Positions 10,072 to 21,628 of a stretch of 64,000 nucleotides of DNA are shown piece by piece; within the stretch, counting starts at the first letter, position 1; each line of letters starts with the position of its first letter. The DNA lies in assembly GCF_033568475.1 (NCBI RefSeq), contig NC_133121.1, positions 128,682,375 to 128,746,374 on the forward strand. Reading direction: 5' to 3'. The notes beneath the pieces are model-generated. The model was not told the origin of the DNA. It saw nothing but the letters and a program-made list of their open reading frames with translations, and did no database searches. The position numbers and the translations under genes are program-made. The stretch is from Henckelia pumila (taxonomy: Eukaryota; Streptophyta; Magnoliopsida; Lamiales; Gesneriaceae).

Positions 10072-12613
10072 CTAATTATATGCAGAGCTGAAGTAGCTCT
10101 TGACGACATTATTAGTCAGTATTTGAAGCACAATCTTGTTCGTCGGCCCCACGCATCGCGGCGTTTTGAACTGACTAACAGCGGATCCTAATCCCACGTA
10201 ATGATCCAAGATCTTGTGAAAAGTACCCTTCTTCACCATCCTGAGTTCCAGGGCTCCGATGGTGTTCACCTTCCGAGAACTCATGTATCCCGCGTCCACG
10301 AATGATTTGTCCAAACAGTTGCAGCACTCTTGTAGGATTTCATGATGGTTCGGGTCGCCACTCGTTTCCCAGAAGATCACATAATGGCCAGGATCAGTTG
10401 ACGTATCGACCTGGCTCGTGAAATCTATGACTTCTTGATTCTCCGTGGATAACAGCTTGGCCGCGGCCTCCACAGATAACTGTAGATCCTTCTCCGTGTT
10501 CTTGTCGATGTTGATTGTGAGAAGGAGATTTTTCCTGCAAACGAACTGCAGCTCGGGAGTGGAGTTGTGGAATCCTTTCACTTTTACTGCGTCTCCTAGT
10601 CTGTAACGGTATAGTCCTGCAAGAATATTATTGCAACTTATAATAATCTAGCATCATCAATCAACACAAACTTCGCGCTGCTGACTTATAACTTATAAGT
10701 TGTGATATTCATTCATTTAGGTTGTTGTACGATTTAAAATACTCCGCTAGTCTTTACTTTTTGTGTGGTTCGGAATCGTTCAACCCTCCGGAAGGACGCA
10801 AATGTAAAGAACATGCCACCGATATTGCTTGTTCATGCGATGTCTCTTTCATACAAAAAGTACAAAATGTTGAATTAGCAAGCATATTTTTCCTTGCACA
10901 TGAGCTTGTTTTGTCACGTGAAAAACAATCTTATATATGATTAATAATAATAAAAAAAATACACTACATGGGAACACCAAGACCTGGAAAAGATTAAAAT
11001 ATGCCTTCATATTATCCTACATCCACATGGCAAGTGGGTATCAGGAGTTTTTAAACGAGTTATCAAGGTTCGAAGTACCATTTTTACTGCCTTATCGAGT
11101 TATAAACATAAAAATAGTCATCAATATAACATAAAAAAACAGAGAGGATAAACAAAAGAGCACCTGCAAAATTAGTGACAATGATCTCGTACTCCTGGCC
11201 AACCTTTACTTCGGTTAATCCAACCGGATTCGGCTCGACGCTGTTAAAATCGTCGTCCAAAGGGATAAATTCGAAATAACCTATATTAGGAAGCACAGCA
11301 AATGTAGTTAGTTCTGGTGGTAACTTTGGGTTGACATTTACTCCAATCCACCCTTCGGAGGATCCATAATCAGCACTCAACAACGGCAAGTTTCCAGCGT
11401 AGTGCCGCAACTTCATTAGATAAGGCTCCATGGAACCTGTCATGATCCCATAGATATATTTTGTATTTGGAAACAGCTCTGGGATCAATCCATTCCAGTT
11501 GTTTAATCCCAAGATCTTGCAAGAAATTGTATCCGCCAATTCGGGATCAGGCTTAAGAATCTTGGACATGGCCAATCGAACTGACGGGACCGTGATTCGG
11601 GTGCTGAGAACTCCTCCTCCGATATCACTGACAAGCTCTTCCCAAACTTGTTCTAAAGTTCGGAAGGCGTGGATGATGCTGTGGGCAAATGTGGATGAAA
11701 TTACTTGAACTTGGTCTCGGAAGATGAGGCCACACAAAAGATGACAGTACAAGGACTGGTGAAAGTCGGGGCCGAAGATCACTTCATCCGGGCTGCAAAA
11801 CGGAACCTGCATCTCACTCAATGTTTTCTTTATTTTGGAGTTACGGTACAAATTAGTGGTGGCGGTTCCAGCTTCTAGGCCACCCTTTGTCATGAACTGT
11901 TTGCTGCTGTAAATGAACTGTAAAGCCTTTCCACCCGCAATTGGATATTCTCTGCAAAAGTAGTAAAATCTCTACACAATTACTTACTTTTCTTTAGACT
12001 GCACACCATAGAATATTATTGAAGAATGCGAGATAATTTTGTCTTAATCAGAGGACGTCATGGATAAATTCAAAATACCAAACAAAATACGGTTCCATTA
12101 AGCCAACCTATAAATCAAAGTAATTACCTGTTTCTAAACGCGAAAGAAGTCTTGAATATCTGTAAGGTGTTTTCCATCAATTCATCATTAAAAGGCACAA
12201 ACTTTGGCTTCCCTTGTGTTGTGCCAGAACTGCAAGAATCTCATATTTCACCCAAAATTTATAATTAAAAAAATCAATGAATAGAGACAAAGAATCAGAA
12301 GAGGGGTAAATGGGCACCTCAATGAAATGGTAGTGATTGGTTTTCCAGTCAAAATGGGTGAATTTTGGCCGTCGGCGATTCGCTGAATGTAAGATTCCAA
12401 GTCCTTGTGGGTGACAAGTGGGATACAACCCCTGAAGCTTTCTGGATCAGTTCTCCCATTGAGACCCCATTCTCGCAAATACTCAGCTTCACCATTTTCT
12501 TCCAATATTTTCCTCAGAGCTTCCCTCTGAACTTCTCCAGCATCCTTTGTCAAAGCTTCAAATTCTTCTATAACTGCCTCTGGATCAAATACTTCCTCCA
12601 TTTTATCCAACAT
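10072..12613 (-). CDS. JAR1: JAR1/GH3.11-type jasmonoyl-amino acid synthetase
   Basis: A GH3 acyl-acid amido synthetase. JAR1 uses ATP to adenylate jasmonic acid and joins it to isoleucine, making JA-Ile, the ligand of the COI1-JAZ co-receptor; it acts in the cytosol. I read four coding exons on the minus strand: 12613-12318, 12229-12128, 11951-11164 and 10616-10072. All junctions are GT-AG and in frame, giving 1,731 bp and 576 residues, very close to the family length. GH3 nucleotide-binding motifs are present: SSGTTQGKPKF (from residue 99), YGSSEGW (about 328-334) and YRYRLGD at the start of exon 4. The C-terminal domain contains LSVEAAAKLL, STDPGHYVIFWE and TIGALELR. The first ATG in the exon is at 12622, but MLDKMEE at 12613 matches the family N-terminus. 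The whole length reads closest to JAR1 among GH3 proteins. No stop or frameshift was seen. Confidence 0.93.
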
Positions 12614-13426
12614 ATTAACCATTCAATCGGGAAACTGCAAATTGGACTCCAATTCTTGTGAGAAATCAAAAAAATCTTGAAACTATGGGGAAATAAGCAA
12701 TTATGGAACTCACTGAGAAAATGACAGGGAAAAGGTAGAAAGTGAAGTAGGTGCAGAGGAACGACAAAAGGTAAATTATTTTATTACCATTAATGTGAAA
12801 ATTCTATGAAATAGGATATGGGAATTAAAAAGAAAAGTTTTCCAAGGATCGAAAGCATGATGCCACGAATTGAAATTGAGGATTAGCTTCTAGGCATCAG
12901 CAACACAATACACGAAAGCGACACGATTTCATTCCAATTTTCAAGAAAATCAATTCCGGAAAGAATAACATCTAACTTTAAACATTCATCGTGTATTTCT
13001 ACCAACACAGTATAAACAGGAGAATCTCACACACAGTCCAAAAAGCTTTTACAGAAAAGTTATAAAAGCAGCAACTTCAAGAAAGTCATACACAACCTCA
13101 AACGCTTCTAAATACTCTGAAAAACGACGATAAGAAAGAGGATAACCCACACCAAATACATACAGATTGATCGCTGAATTTGTAGATAAAAAAGGTCTGA
13201 GCAAGAATCTAAAAACAGAGGCAGAAAAGTCCATCTACAAACAACTTACAGAGTTAGTGATGTGCGAGAACAGAGAAAATAACAGATTTTTCTTCGTGGG
13301 CAAAGACGCGAATGAAAATTTAGAGGGAAAAAAGGGCTTGAAATTTCATGGAAATGGAGTTTAGCAGACTGAGTTTTGGAAGAAAATGGTGTTGCCAATG
13401 GGAGGTGAATGTGCGTGTAATATATA
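12614..13426 (-). promoter_or_regulatory. JAR1-type gene leader with 5' UTR intron and TATA box
   Basis: On the minus strand a TATA-like box (TATATATTA, 13426-13418) lies about 0.8 kb upstream of the ATG, too far for a simple leader. A strong donor (CTCTGTAAGTTG, intron from 13249) and an acceptor (AATTTGCAG, ending at 12635) would remove a 615-bp intron. That leaves a pyrimidine-rich first exon of about 150 bp and a 21-bp segment before the ATG. The ORFs seen here in both frames are intronic or leader sequence with no family similarity. Confidence 0.45.
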
Positions 13427-14252
13427 CACACTCAATGGAGACATGATCGTGGGACTGCGAAATACCTAATATGACCTTGTGTATATTAGTGACTGGTTGA
13501 TATTAAATATAATGGTCGTGTTTCACCACTATTGGAACTATCAGTTGACCACTGATCCTGACTTCCAAAATTTTTAGTAAACTACTTTTAAACAAAACCA
13601 GTAAACCATATCTCATCATTGTAGTAATTATATAACCAGACTTGATCCTGGCACTTAGGGTGCGGGAATCCGTGTGCATTCGTGTTTCAAAATAATTCTG
13701 TTTGTATTGAAATTTTTGAGTAGTATCGTCTCAAAAATGCGAATCTAACGATGTATCATATGATACCAATTTCAATATCGATGATCGGAATCATGAAAAT
13801 GACCGAAAATTAGTTGAAATCTGTAATTTTCGGTCATCATTATTTTATATAACATATGAATATTTTAAAATTATTACTGTTACATTTGTATTTAATGATA
13901 ATCATCGAAGTGAACGGTATAGTTGGAAAAAAAATTTCATGTCATTTATTGAACAGTTTCTACGAGACTATCATCTATATATGAATATAGATAAGAATTT
14001 AAAACACACACACACACACACAAAAAGGTCTATTGAGTGGAGGGGTATTTGAAGTAACATAAAAAGTAAAAACACATCATAAATTAAAAATAATTAATTG
14101 AGGTGATTTTTTTCTCTCTAAGTTATATGGTCCAACTGAATATATGGCATATACCATGTATATCAGTGAATAATCAATGTGCCCAATTTGGTGTGATTTT
14201 ATATTTGTTTCTTAAACATCACTGCATCAAATGTGTAGTACATGGTTATGTG
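13427..14252. other. Intergenic DNA with (AC)n microsatellite
   Basis: No supported gene. A short AC dinucleotide microsatellite lies at 14004-14022. The remainder is AT-rich upstream sequence of the JAR1-type gene. Confidence 0.6.
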
Positions 14253-14974
14253 TAGGACTGACAAATTTAGAAAAAATCACGACCCTTCTCGATTCCCAAC
14301 CCGTTTCCGTCTCGAATTTTTTTCGTCCCGAACTTTTTTCGACTCGAGTAGTCGGGATTTTTCCCGACCCGATCATTTTCGGGATCGGGATAAGCAACTC
14401 TACACGATGGGATTCCCGACCCGATCCAAATATATAAATAATATTTTTTTAATAATATTTTTAATTAAAAAAATAATTTTTTTTTATAATTTTCTATTTT
14501 AATATTAATGTTTTATAAATATCTACCATATAATTATTTTTTATATTTATGTTTATCTCTTTTAATATTAACATTGAGTTATAAATTTATTTTTTTATTA
14601 TGAATAATTATATGTTTTTATTGTATTAATTAAGTAGTTGTTTTAGTTTATTTGTAATGTAATAAGAAAATGTTTTAGTTTTTTAATGGTTATATACAAA
14701 ATAATTTTAATTTATTTGTAATGTACTAAGAAATTGTTTGAGTTTTTTCATAAATTTTTTTTAAAAAATATTTTCATAAAATTCTTTTTTAAAAAATATT
14801 GTTCGGAATTACCCTCTCCTGACCCGACGAGATCCCGAATGTTCGGGATCCCGAACATTCGGGTCCCGACACTTTTCGGGTGCGGGATCGGGAGAAAAAA
14901 AAATCTCAATTTTTATTGGGACGAGAATCGGATAAGGGGATTACGAAACGAGTCCCGACCCGATCCCACCCCTA
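14253..14974. mobile_element. Non-autonomous hAT-like element, CCCGA-rich ends
   Basis: A 722-bp element begins TAGGACTGAC and ends CCCACCCCTA, so both ends read TAGG(A/G)(C/G)TG inward. It is flanked by near-identical 8-bp direct repeats GTTATGTG (14245-14252) and GTTATATG (14975-14982). TAGGG-type ends and an 8-bp duplication fit the hAT superfamily. Both ends are rich in CCCGA/TCGGG repeats, which create apparent SRPDP-type peptides in translation; these are not genes. The centre is AT-rich. A perfect 30-bp palindrome lies at 14834-14863. Confidence 0.65.
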
Positions 14975-16147
14975 GTTATATGTCTTATATTATAATGGCA
15001 TGTACACATTGGCACCCATATGTTTGAGTTGGGACATTTTTGATAAATATAATGCAAGTGAAAAATAACTTTGAACAGATTAAATATTTGAAAAATAACC
15101 ATTTTCAAATGTATTTGGGAGTTTAAAATTTAAAAAAAAGATTTATCAAGATTATTTTGTTAACTATCCCTTCGTTGTACTTTCAAACATTGTTTGGTTT
15201 GATGTATTATTAATCTATGTATAACTTATTCCCATTAATTTCGTCTTATTTTTATCATATTATTTATCTATTTATTAATTAATAATTTTACATTAATTAA
15301 ATCAAATAATTTGACGTTGAATTCGAGACCCAAAAAAATTGGCGATTCCAGATTCAAACATTTTAATTCGTACATACTACGTGGCTACGCTTTACTAACC
15401 CATAACTAATCGTACAAGGATGTGTATTAATTTCACTCTCTCATGTTCACATGTACATAGCTATATATAAATTAATAACATTGTTAATGTTTCAGACTTT
15501 TGACCCAATGGATAACCATAAAATTGATCGAGGTATACATTAAGCAATTTTTTTTTTTACATTAATTATTGGTCTAGTTTCCTAAACCAAAGTGGCAATT
15601 ACCTCTATCTAAAACCAATTAAATTTTACGTAATCAAATTAAAATTAGACGTTTGAATATAGTGTGAGATGGTACTTTTATATTAACACAAATTCAATTT
15701 AAAACTTAAGCACGAAGCGTGTAAGAAGAAGTTTCGATATGGGCGGACAAATTAAAAGCATTGAAAAAGTGATAAACTTGATTAATTAAGCATGACTTTT
15801 TGGATATAATTTAAAGTTAGATAGATCTTTTTTTTTAATTTAAAGTTAACTTTTTACTATTTTCCAATGAAAAGAAATTCAAGAATGGAAAATGGGTCAA
15901 TCCAAAGACATGGAAAAGGAAAAACTAAAGACACTTGAACATTCTTCAAGGGTTATTCTCAGTAGCCAAAAAAATCCAAAAACTTACTAATAAATATATA
16001 TCATGGTAAATCTAAAAAAATCACACTTAAACTCATATTAAATTAATAAATCTGGTGTGAAACATGATAATTAATGTATTCGGGGAATTAAGATCACTAT
16101 TAATTAAAAATACAAGATTATTATCTATTACTATTAATAAAGCAAGA
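14975..16147. other. AT-rich intergenic DNA, nothing recognised
   Basis: No ORF with coding character, no RNA gene signature and no convincing terminal repeats were found by reading. A/T-rich throughout with short poly-T runs. Confidence 0.55.
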
Positions 16148-16155
16148 ACATGTGA

Positions 16156-16530
16156 TTAGGGTATTCATTCGGTCCGAACCGAACCGAAATTCACCGAAAA
16201 TCCGAATCGAAAATCGAACTGAATTTAACGGTTCGGTTCGGTTCGGTAGAAAAATCGAAATTTTTCGGTTTTTCGGTTCGATTTTCGGTTTAACCGAATT
16301 TATATTTAGTTTATTTATTTTATATTTAATTATTAATAAAAACAAATAAAAAATTAATTAAAATAGTTAAAAATAATTAAAAAATCAAAAAAATGGTTTT
16401 TCGGTTCGGTTTGGTGAACCGATTGAAAAAACCAAACCGAACCAAAAATTCGGTTTGGTTTTTAGTTCAAACCGAATTTCGGTTTCGGCTCGATTTGGAC
16501 GGTTAACCAAACCGTGAACACCCCTTATAA
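16156..16530. mobile_element. hAT-like MITE with CGGTT repeats
   Basis: The ends carry inverted repeats: TAGGGTATTCATTCGGT at the left, and AAGGGGTGTTCACGGTTTGG on the opposite strand at the right. The interior is filled with iterated CGGTT/AACCG in both orientations, giving extensive secondary structure potential. Flanking 8-mers ACATGTGA (16148-16155) and ACATGTTA (16531-16538) differ at one base and are the best candidate target duplication. The two ORFs over it are products of the repeat. End placement is uncertain by a few bases. Confidence 0.55.
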
Positions 16531-16859
16531 ACATGTTATAGTAACCAACTTTTGGTATTTCTAAGTGAACTTCAAAAAATAACCCTATCCAATAAATAAA
16601 TATATTATTTAACAATTTCAATTTATTTTTATACAACTTTCTCACCATTTCATACTTCACGTGACATATTTTAATCTCAAAATTCAAAACTAACTCTTAT
16701 ATGCATTACCTACATGACATAATTGATTTCTAATTTATTTTAAAAAAATACAAATTTTATAATAAATTATTTTTTAATATGATAATTTGATAAACATAGA
16801 TATTGCGTGTGCAAATGGCTTAGTTATAAATTAACCATGATTAAGACTAAAAATTGTAA

Positions 16860-17160
16860 GGTATTTGTGCGAGGATATGATGTCGGTGAGTGGGGATGTG
16901 GTTGGTTTTTATAAAAGCGGTGGCGCCACGTGGATTGAATGTGTTTTGAAAATATATGCATAAAATGGTAAAAGTGGGGTCAAATTAAAAGTGGAGTCTA
17001 GCTGGATATATATATATAGGTGCCCACTATACATACATAGTAGAGTTCGTGCTTTGTGGAAGCCAAACATATTGAAACAATACTATACACCCTTTCGCAG
17101 CGGGAACAGGAAATACCTTACCTCAACAACCCGATTTGTGCTCCTGTTAATTAGGAAAAA
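16860..17160. promoter_or_regulatory. Isolated promoter-like module without an ORF
   Basis: This stretch stands out in GC content. It holds a G-box core in GCGCCACGTGGATT (16922-16935), a TATA-like TATATATATATAGG tract at about 17001-17014, and then about 120 bp of mixed-composition sequence ending near 17155. No ORF follows on the plus strand. On the minus strand the 17155-17100 segment reads like an exon end with a good donor (GTTGAGGTAAGG). It may be the start of a noncoding RNA gene or the relic of a gene lost downstream. Confidence 0.3.
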
Positions 17161-20100
17161 AATGTTTTAATTTATAGGTTGTTTTAAAAATAAGTATATA
17201 TGAGTTTGGACTTTGGACAAGCGATATATAAAAACGTTTTTAGATTTAAAAGTTAATATGTTTTGATTTACATCGTTGTAATTTCAATTCTAAAAACATC
17301 AACAGTTAATTCATCATAATGGTTCTTTTAAATTTATAATTGGAGAATATTATTTAAAAAATATATTTGAATTTTTTTTTTTTTTACAAAAAATCTTGTT
17401 TAAACGCATACTTTAAGTTTTTTTCGCTTATAAAACACTAAATTTTTTTTAAAGTACTTGTTAATACGGACTCTCTTGATATTTTATGTGTTATCGAATT
17501 TTAGTTTTAGTCGTATGTCTTTCGATTTTTGGTGATTTTAGTCATTTTTCATCGAAAATGTGATACATACGTTGAACTAAAATTGGGCAAAGAGAAAAAT
17601 TACAATCGCAAATAAACAGACATATCGAAGAAAAAACACGAACCATTTGTTTTTTTTTTTTTACCCAAAAGCCTTGATTTAACTGAACTAATCGATGGAA
17701 CTAAATTGTTTTGGTAGTTATGTAGAGTGTTTGAATATGTTTCGGTTTGGTTGGTTGGTTATTTTTTGAGTGTTTGATAAGTATCGATTAGTTTAATTAG
17801 GTTTTTATGGAAGTCGAGTTGGTGTCACTACTTCGTTTTGGTGGAAATTTCGATGGGCATGCATGGTCGGTGGAGGATTAATTTTGGCTCTTTTGTCATT
17901 TAATAATTGGTTCAGAAGTAGCAAAATCAATGGAAACTCCCCTCTAAAATCAGTCTAAATGATATTTGTTTATTTATTTTCACACAGTCCAGCCAACCAC
18001 ATGAAACAGTACGTGATCATTTGTTTTCGAGTAGTACTCTAACCCAAGAAAACATTATTTAGACAATATTTTAATTTTACATGATCGTATGAGCTTTCAA
18101 GTTTCAACGATGTACTTTTGTTTATTGATTTTTTTAAGGATGCGTGTAATCAAGATTTAAAAATACGGAGAGTTGATATTCATGTGAGTTTTGAACCATA
18201 TCGATTTTATATAGGTAATGTATTTGTAATTTGATTAACACTTCCTAATTTATGAGGAAATTTAAAAAATTAAAGTCTCTTGAAAAAATAACATGTTGAT
18301 ATATGATTTGTACAAGCAACTGTATTAAATACGTGGTTGTATAGGGTTCACAAGACACTTAGAATGCAATCTGGTCCCTCCAGAATCTCATGGGGAAAAA
18401 AAAAATCTGTGTTGAATTTTTCAAATAAAAATCAAACAATAAGGAAAATATAAAATCTAGTGGGATATCATATTTTGATATCAATAGTCCACACGGACCA
18501 CACGACATTTCATTCAATCCCAATGGGGTTGCCAATTTTAATTTCTATGGTTGAACATGGGCATGAAGTTCATATAAAATTGACATTCGAAGTCGATTGA
18601 TAAAAATCGAAAGACCGATTTAAATAGTGTTTGCAATCTCTAAAAATAAGTTATTACTATTTTTTTTAAAAAAAATATGGAAAAAAATTATTAATCACTT
18701 ATTTTTATTGATTACAAATACTATCTTAGTTAATATTTTTTTCCATTAGATAAATACTATTCAAATTGAATTACGTAAATTCAGAAATCAATAGTTTCAT
18801 ATTCTTTAACTTGTTTAGATGAATAAAATCGTAATGAATTTCAGTCTATTCTACGTCAAGTTATATGATTTTAATAAAAATTATCCCATAACATTCCAGA
18901 AATTATTCAGTTGCCTAGTTTTACGTGTTCTCGGTCATTGGCTAATGATTTGATGAAGAATTGTTTTTGGAGAGAATATTTAAACAAATATTCCATAACC
19001 TAATTTGTATTTTCCGACCATTGACCAAAGAAATCGAGGGAAAAAATATGTGACAAGACGTTATTATTATAGCCTCGTAGCCTTTCGCTTTCAGGACGGA
19101 TAATAACAACAAACAAGAAAAGATAAAAAAAAACTAATAAAAAATAATAAAGAAAGAAAGAAAAAATGAAGCACAGAAAAATACAGTCGTTTGTAGGATA
19201 AATTATATTTGCGGCTACGATAAAAAAGTATTTTTATAGCTCTTCATATTATTCAAAATAAAACAAATTAATTTGAATTTGAGTTCGATTCAATATATTT
19301 AGTTATTTACATTAAAATATTGAGACATGCATGTTAATTTTAAATATATTTATAAAATACGACTATACTAAAACTATCAACTTATACAAATTGGGCAAAA
19401 AAAAAAATAGTGAAATCAGTTCAAATTTAGCTCGAGTTCGGGTGTGAAATCATGCACAAAAATCTGTTTGCTCTGTCATAAAAATTCAGAAAAAATATGA
19501 ATAGACGTAAACTGTCGTGATCTTTTGAATTAAAAATTAAAAAAAGAAAAAAATATTATTAAAATTTAGGTCGTTTTGGGAAGCCAAACTATTTCCCTTT
19601 TCATCATGTGCAAAATAAGCGCCGGAATTTGTCACAGTTGACAAAACCTTTTATTTTTTTTTGTAAACTCCTGTGAGATTCCCCTCAAGCTCTCCAAGAT
19701 CTAATCCATTTATACGAATCTGACCACAATATTTTGTCTTTAGAAGCCTCAATCATTACTATTAATATACATAAAAAAAGACTTTATTTAGGATATATGT
19801 TTAGTTGGCTTGATAAGCTATAGTATTATTAAAATTTTATTCGAAATTTTGGTTGCACTTATTTGAATATTTGGGCGTTAATATCTTCACCTTCGTTTTC
19901 GAGGTTTTCGAGTTGAGTTAAGTTCATAAATCCAAATTCATTTCTTAACACCTCGTGTGTAAAAAATATATATATTTGTTTGTCCAATTTATTTAAAACT
20001 GTCTGACTATTAAACTAAACATACATTAATACTGTCAATTGCTACTCAACATCATATACAAACACTTTAATAATCACAACATTAATATTTATTCATCAAT

Positions 20101-20691
20101 AAAATTTAATCAATCATCACCGTAACATTCATCTTCCGCGTATATACCACATCAAGCCATTAATTCAAGCTTTTTGACTTAAAAATACATACTATGATTA
20201 CAATTGTGAACTATTGATGTACGTGCAATTCGTATGGTCACGGTGTGTGTGGAAATCAATTCACGCTTTCATTTTACATGTTTCCACTCAAACAAAGTTG
20301 TAATGCACAAAAATCGGATATTATGAACGAGTAGTGAATTAAATTATACATCAGTCTTGCGTTAAAATCGCCAGTATTCTATGATTTTAAAACATATGAA
20401 GCTTAAAATTAAATAATAATCTTATTATTCTTTCTATTATCACTATTATGTGTTTGCTTTCTTATTTGCATGTCGTAGTCTTGGAAGTAATATTGGGAAA
20501 ATGGTGTGCGAATTAATTCGTTGATGTAGATATATGGCACGATTGTGCTTTGGTTATTTTCCGTAGAGTTTTAGATATAAAAATAATGTTGGTCGGTTTC
20601 TATATAACGGCAGAGAAAAATGTGGATGAGTTCAATCATTTGCAATTAGCAAGTTAAAAGTAATTTTCTTGACACAAAACTAAATACGAGG
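17161..20691. other. AT-rich intergenic DNA, no supported gene
   Basis: More than 3.5 kb of AT-rich sequence. I found no ORF with coding character, no tRNA-like cloverleaf and no clear terminal repeats. Short A-rich runs around 19100-19170 (AAAGAAAGAAAG) are simple repeats. Confidence 0.55.
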
Positions 20692-20699
20692 CTTCACAC

Positions 20700-21620
20700 T
20701 AGGGCCAATTTTAACAATTTTTTGGCCCGAGTCTAACTTTTAAAAAAGATCCCTAAATCATAACGTGTGTTCATATTCTTTTAGACTAATAATAAATTTT
20801 TCGATTTAAGAAATGTGCAAGAGTCAAAATATTTCTATTTTAATTGAGTAATAAGATCAAACATGTACAAAATAATTAATATAAAACAACTCATCTGACA
20901 GTTCAGAGCTAACAATATTGATAAATTGTTCAGGAATTTTTTTTTCTCAATTAATACCATAACCAATTCATTCAATCTTTTCATATAACATGGTTTATTG
21001 AGGAAATATTTTGAAAAACTTTAAATTTGAGAAATTTTGTTTTGCACTTACAACTGTAAAAAGTATAGTCAACAAGATTTTATAAGCATTATGAGTATTT
21101 GAGAAATATCCATCAATTTTTTTTTCAAGTAATTCACTACATCCATTGTCGATTTTGTTTCTCTTGGTAATGAGAACTTCAAGAATGTCAACTTCAAAAA
21201 TAAATCGTGCTCATTAATATCAGAACAACCCTTATGAGTCAGAAAATATGTTTTTATATTGGTCAAATTACGCTAATATATAATAAAATTTAGGGAATAA
21301 AAATGTTTTTTGTTATATTGGGCACGAGAAAAATAATTTATATTTGAAAAAAAATTATCAAGAGACATAGGAATAATAAACTTCATAAATAAATTTATCA
21401 AAAAGCCCAAAAATAATTAAAAAATGTTTATATTAGGCAGTAGGCAAAGAAAAAATAAGTTCTTGAGAATATGAGATATGAATGAAAAAAACCAAGAATA
21501 ATTAATTTATATTGGATCAATTTACACTTTTATATAATAATTTTTTTTCAAAATTATGGGCCCAAAAAAAAATGAGCCCGAGTCGGACGACTTTTCGACC
21601 TCCAAATAGGAACGGCCCTG
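20700..21620. mobile_element. Truncated hAT element with perfect 8-bp target duplication
   Basis: A 921-bp element begins TAGGGCCAATTTT and ends AACGGCCCTG, giving TIRs (T/C)AGGGCC. It is flanked by the perfect 8-bp direct repeat CTTCACAC (20692-20699 and 21621-21628). GGCCCGAGTC near the left end and its inverted form GAGCCCGAGTCGG near the right end extend the inverted repeat. It contains a decayed C-terminal hAT transposase fragment on the minus strand. The element is a deletion derivative of an autonomous hAT transposon. Confidence 0.85.
20880..21266 (-). pseudogene. hAT transposase C-terminal (dimerisation region) relic
   Basis: The minus-strand frame from 21266 encodes 65 residues including LPRETKSTMDVVNYLKKK, then a stop. 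After a frame change the reading continues with a segment resembling the conserved end of plant hAT transposases of the ZMYM1/DUF4371 type (AKQNFSNLKFFK, then ILEQFINIVSSELSDELF), broken by several stops. Only the last part of the transposase is represented; the DDE catalytic core is absent. It lies wholly inside the hAT element at 20700-21620 and is certainly non-functional. Confidence 0.65.
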
Positions 21621-21628
21621 CTTCACAC

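Noticed and set aside
10937..11134. Plus-strand ORF of 65 codons
   Set aside because: Lies in intron 3 of the JAR1-type gene on the opposite strand; no similarity to anything recognised.
13049..13431. ORFs on both strands upstream of the JAR1-type gene
   Set aside because: They fall in the predicted leader exon and intron; the frames do not share a splice-consistent coding pattern.
14231..15027. ORFs rich in SRPDP/RPD peptides
   Set aside because: Translation of the iterated CCCGA motif at the ends of a hAT element, not a gene.
16121..16687. ORFs rich in NRTE/PNRT peptides on both strands
   Set aside because: Translation of CGGTT/AACCG repeats of the MITE at 16156-16530.
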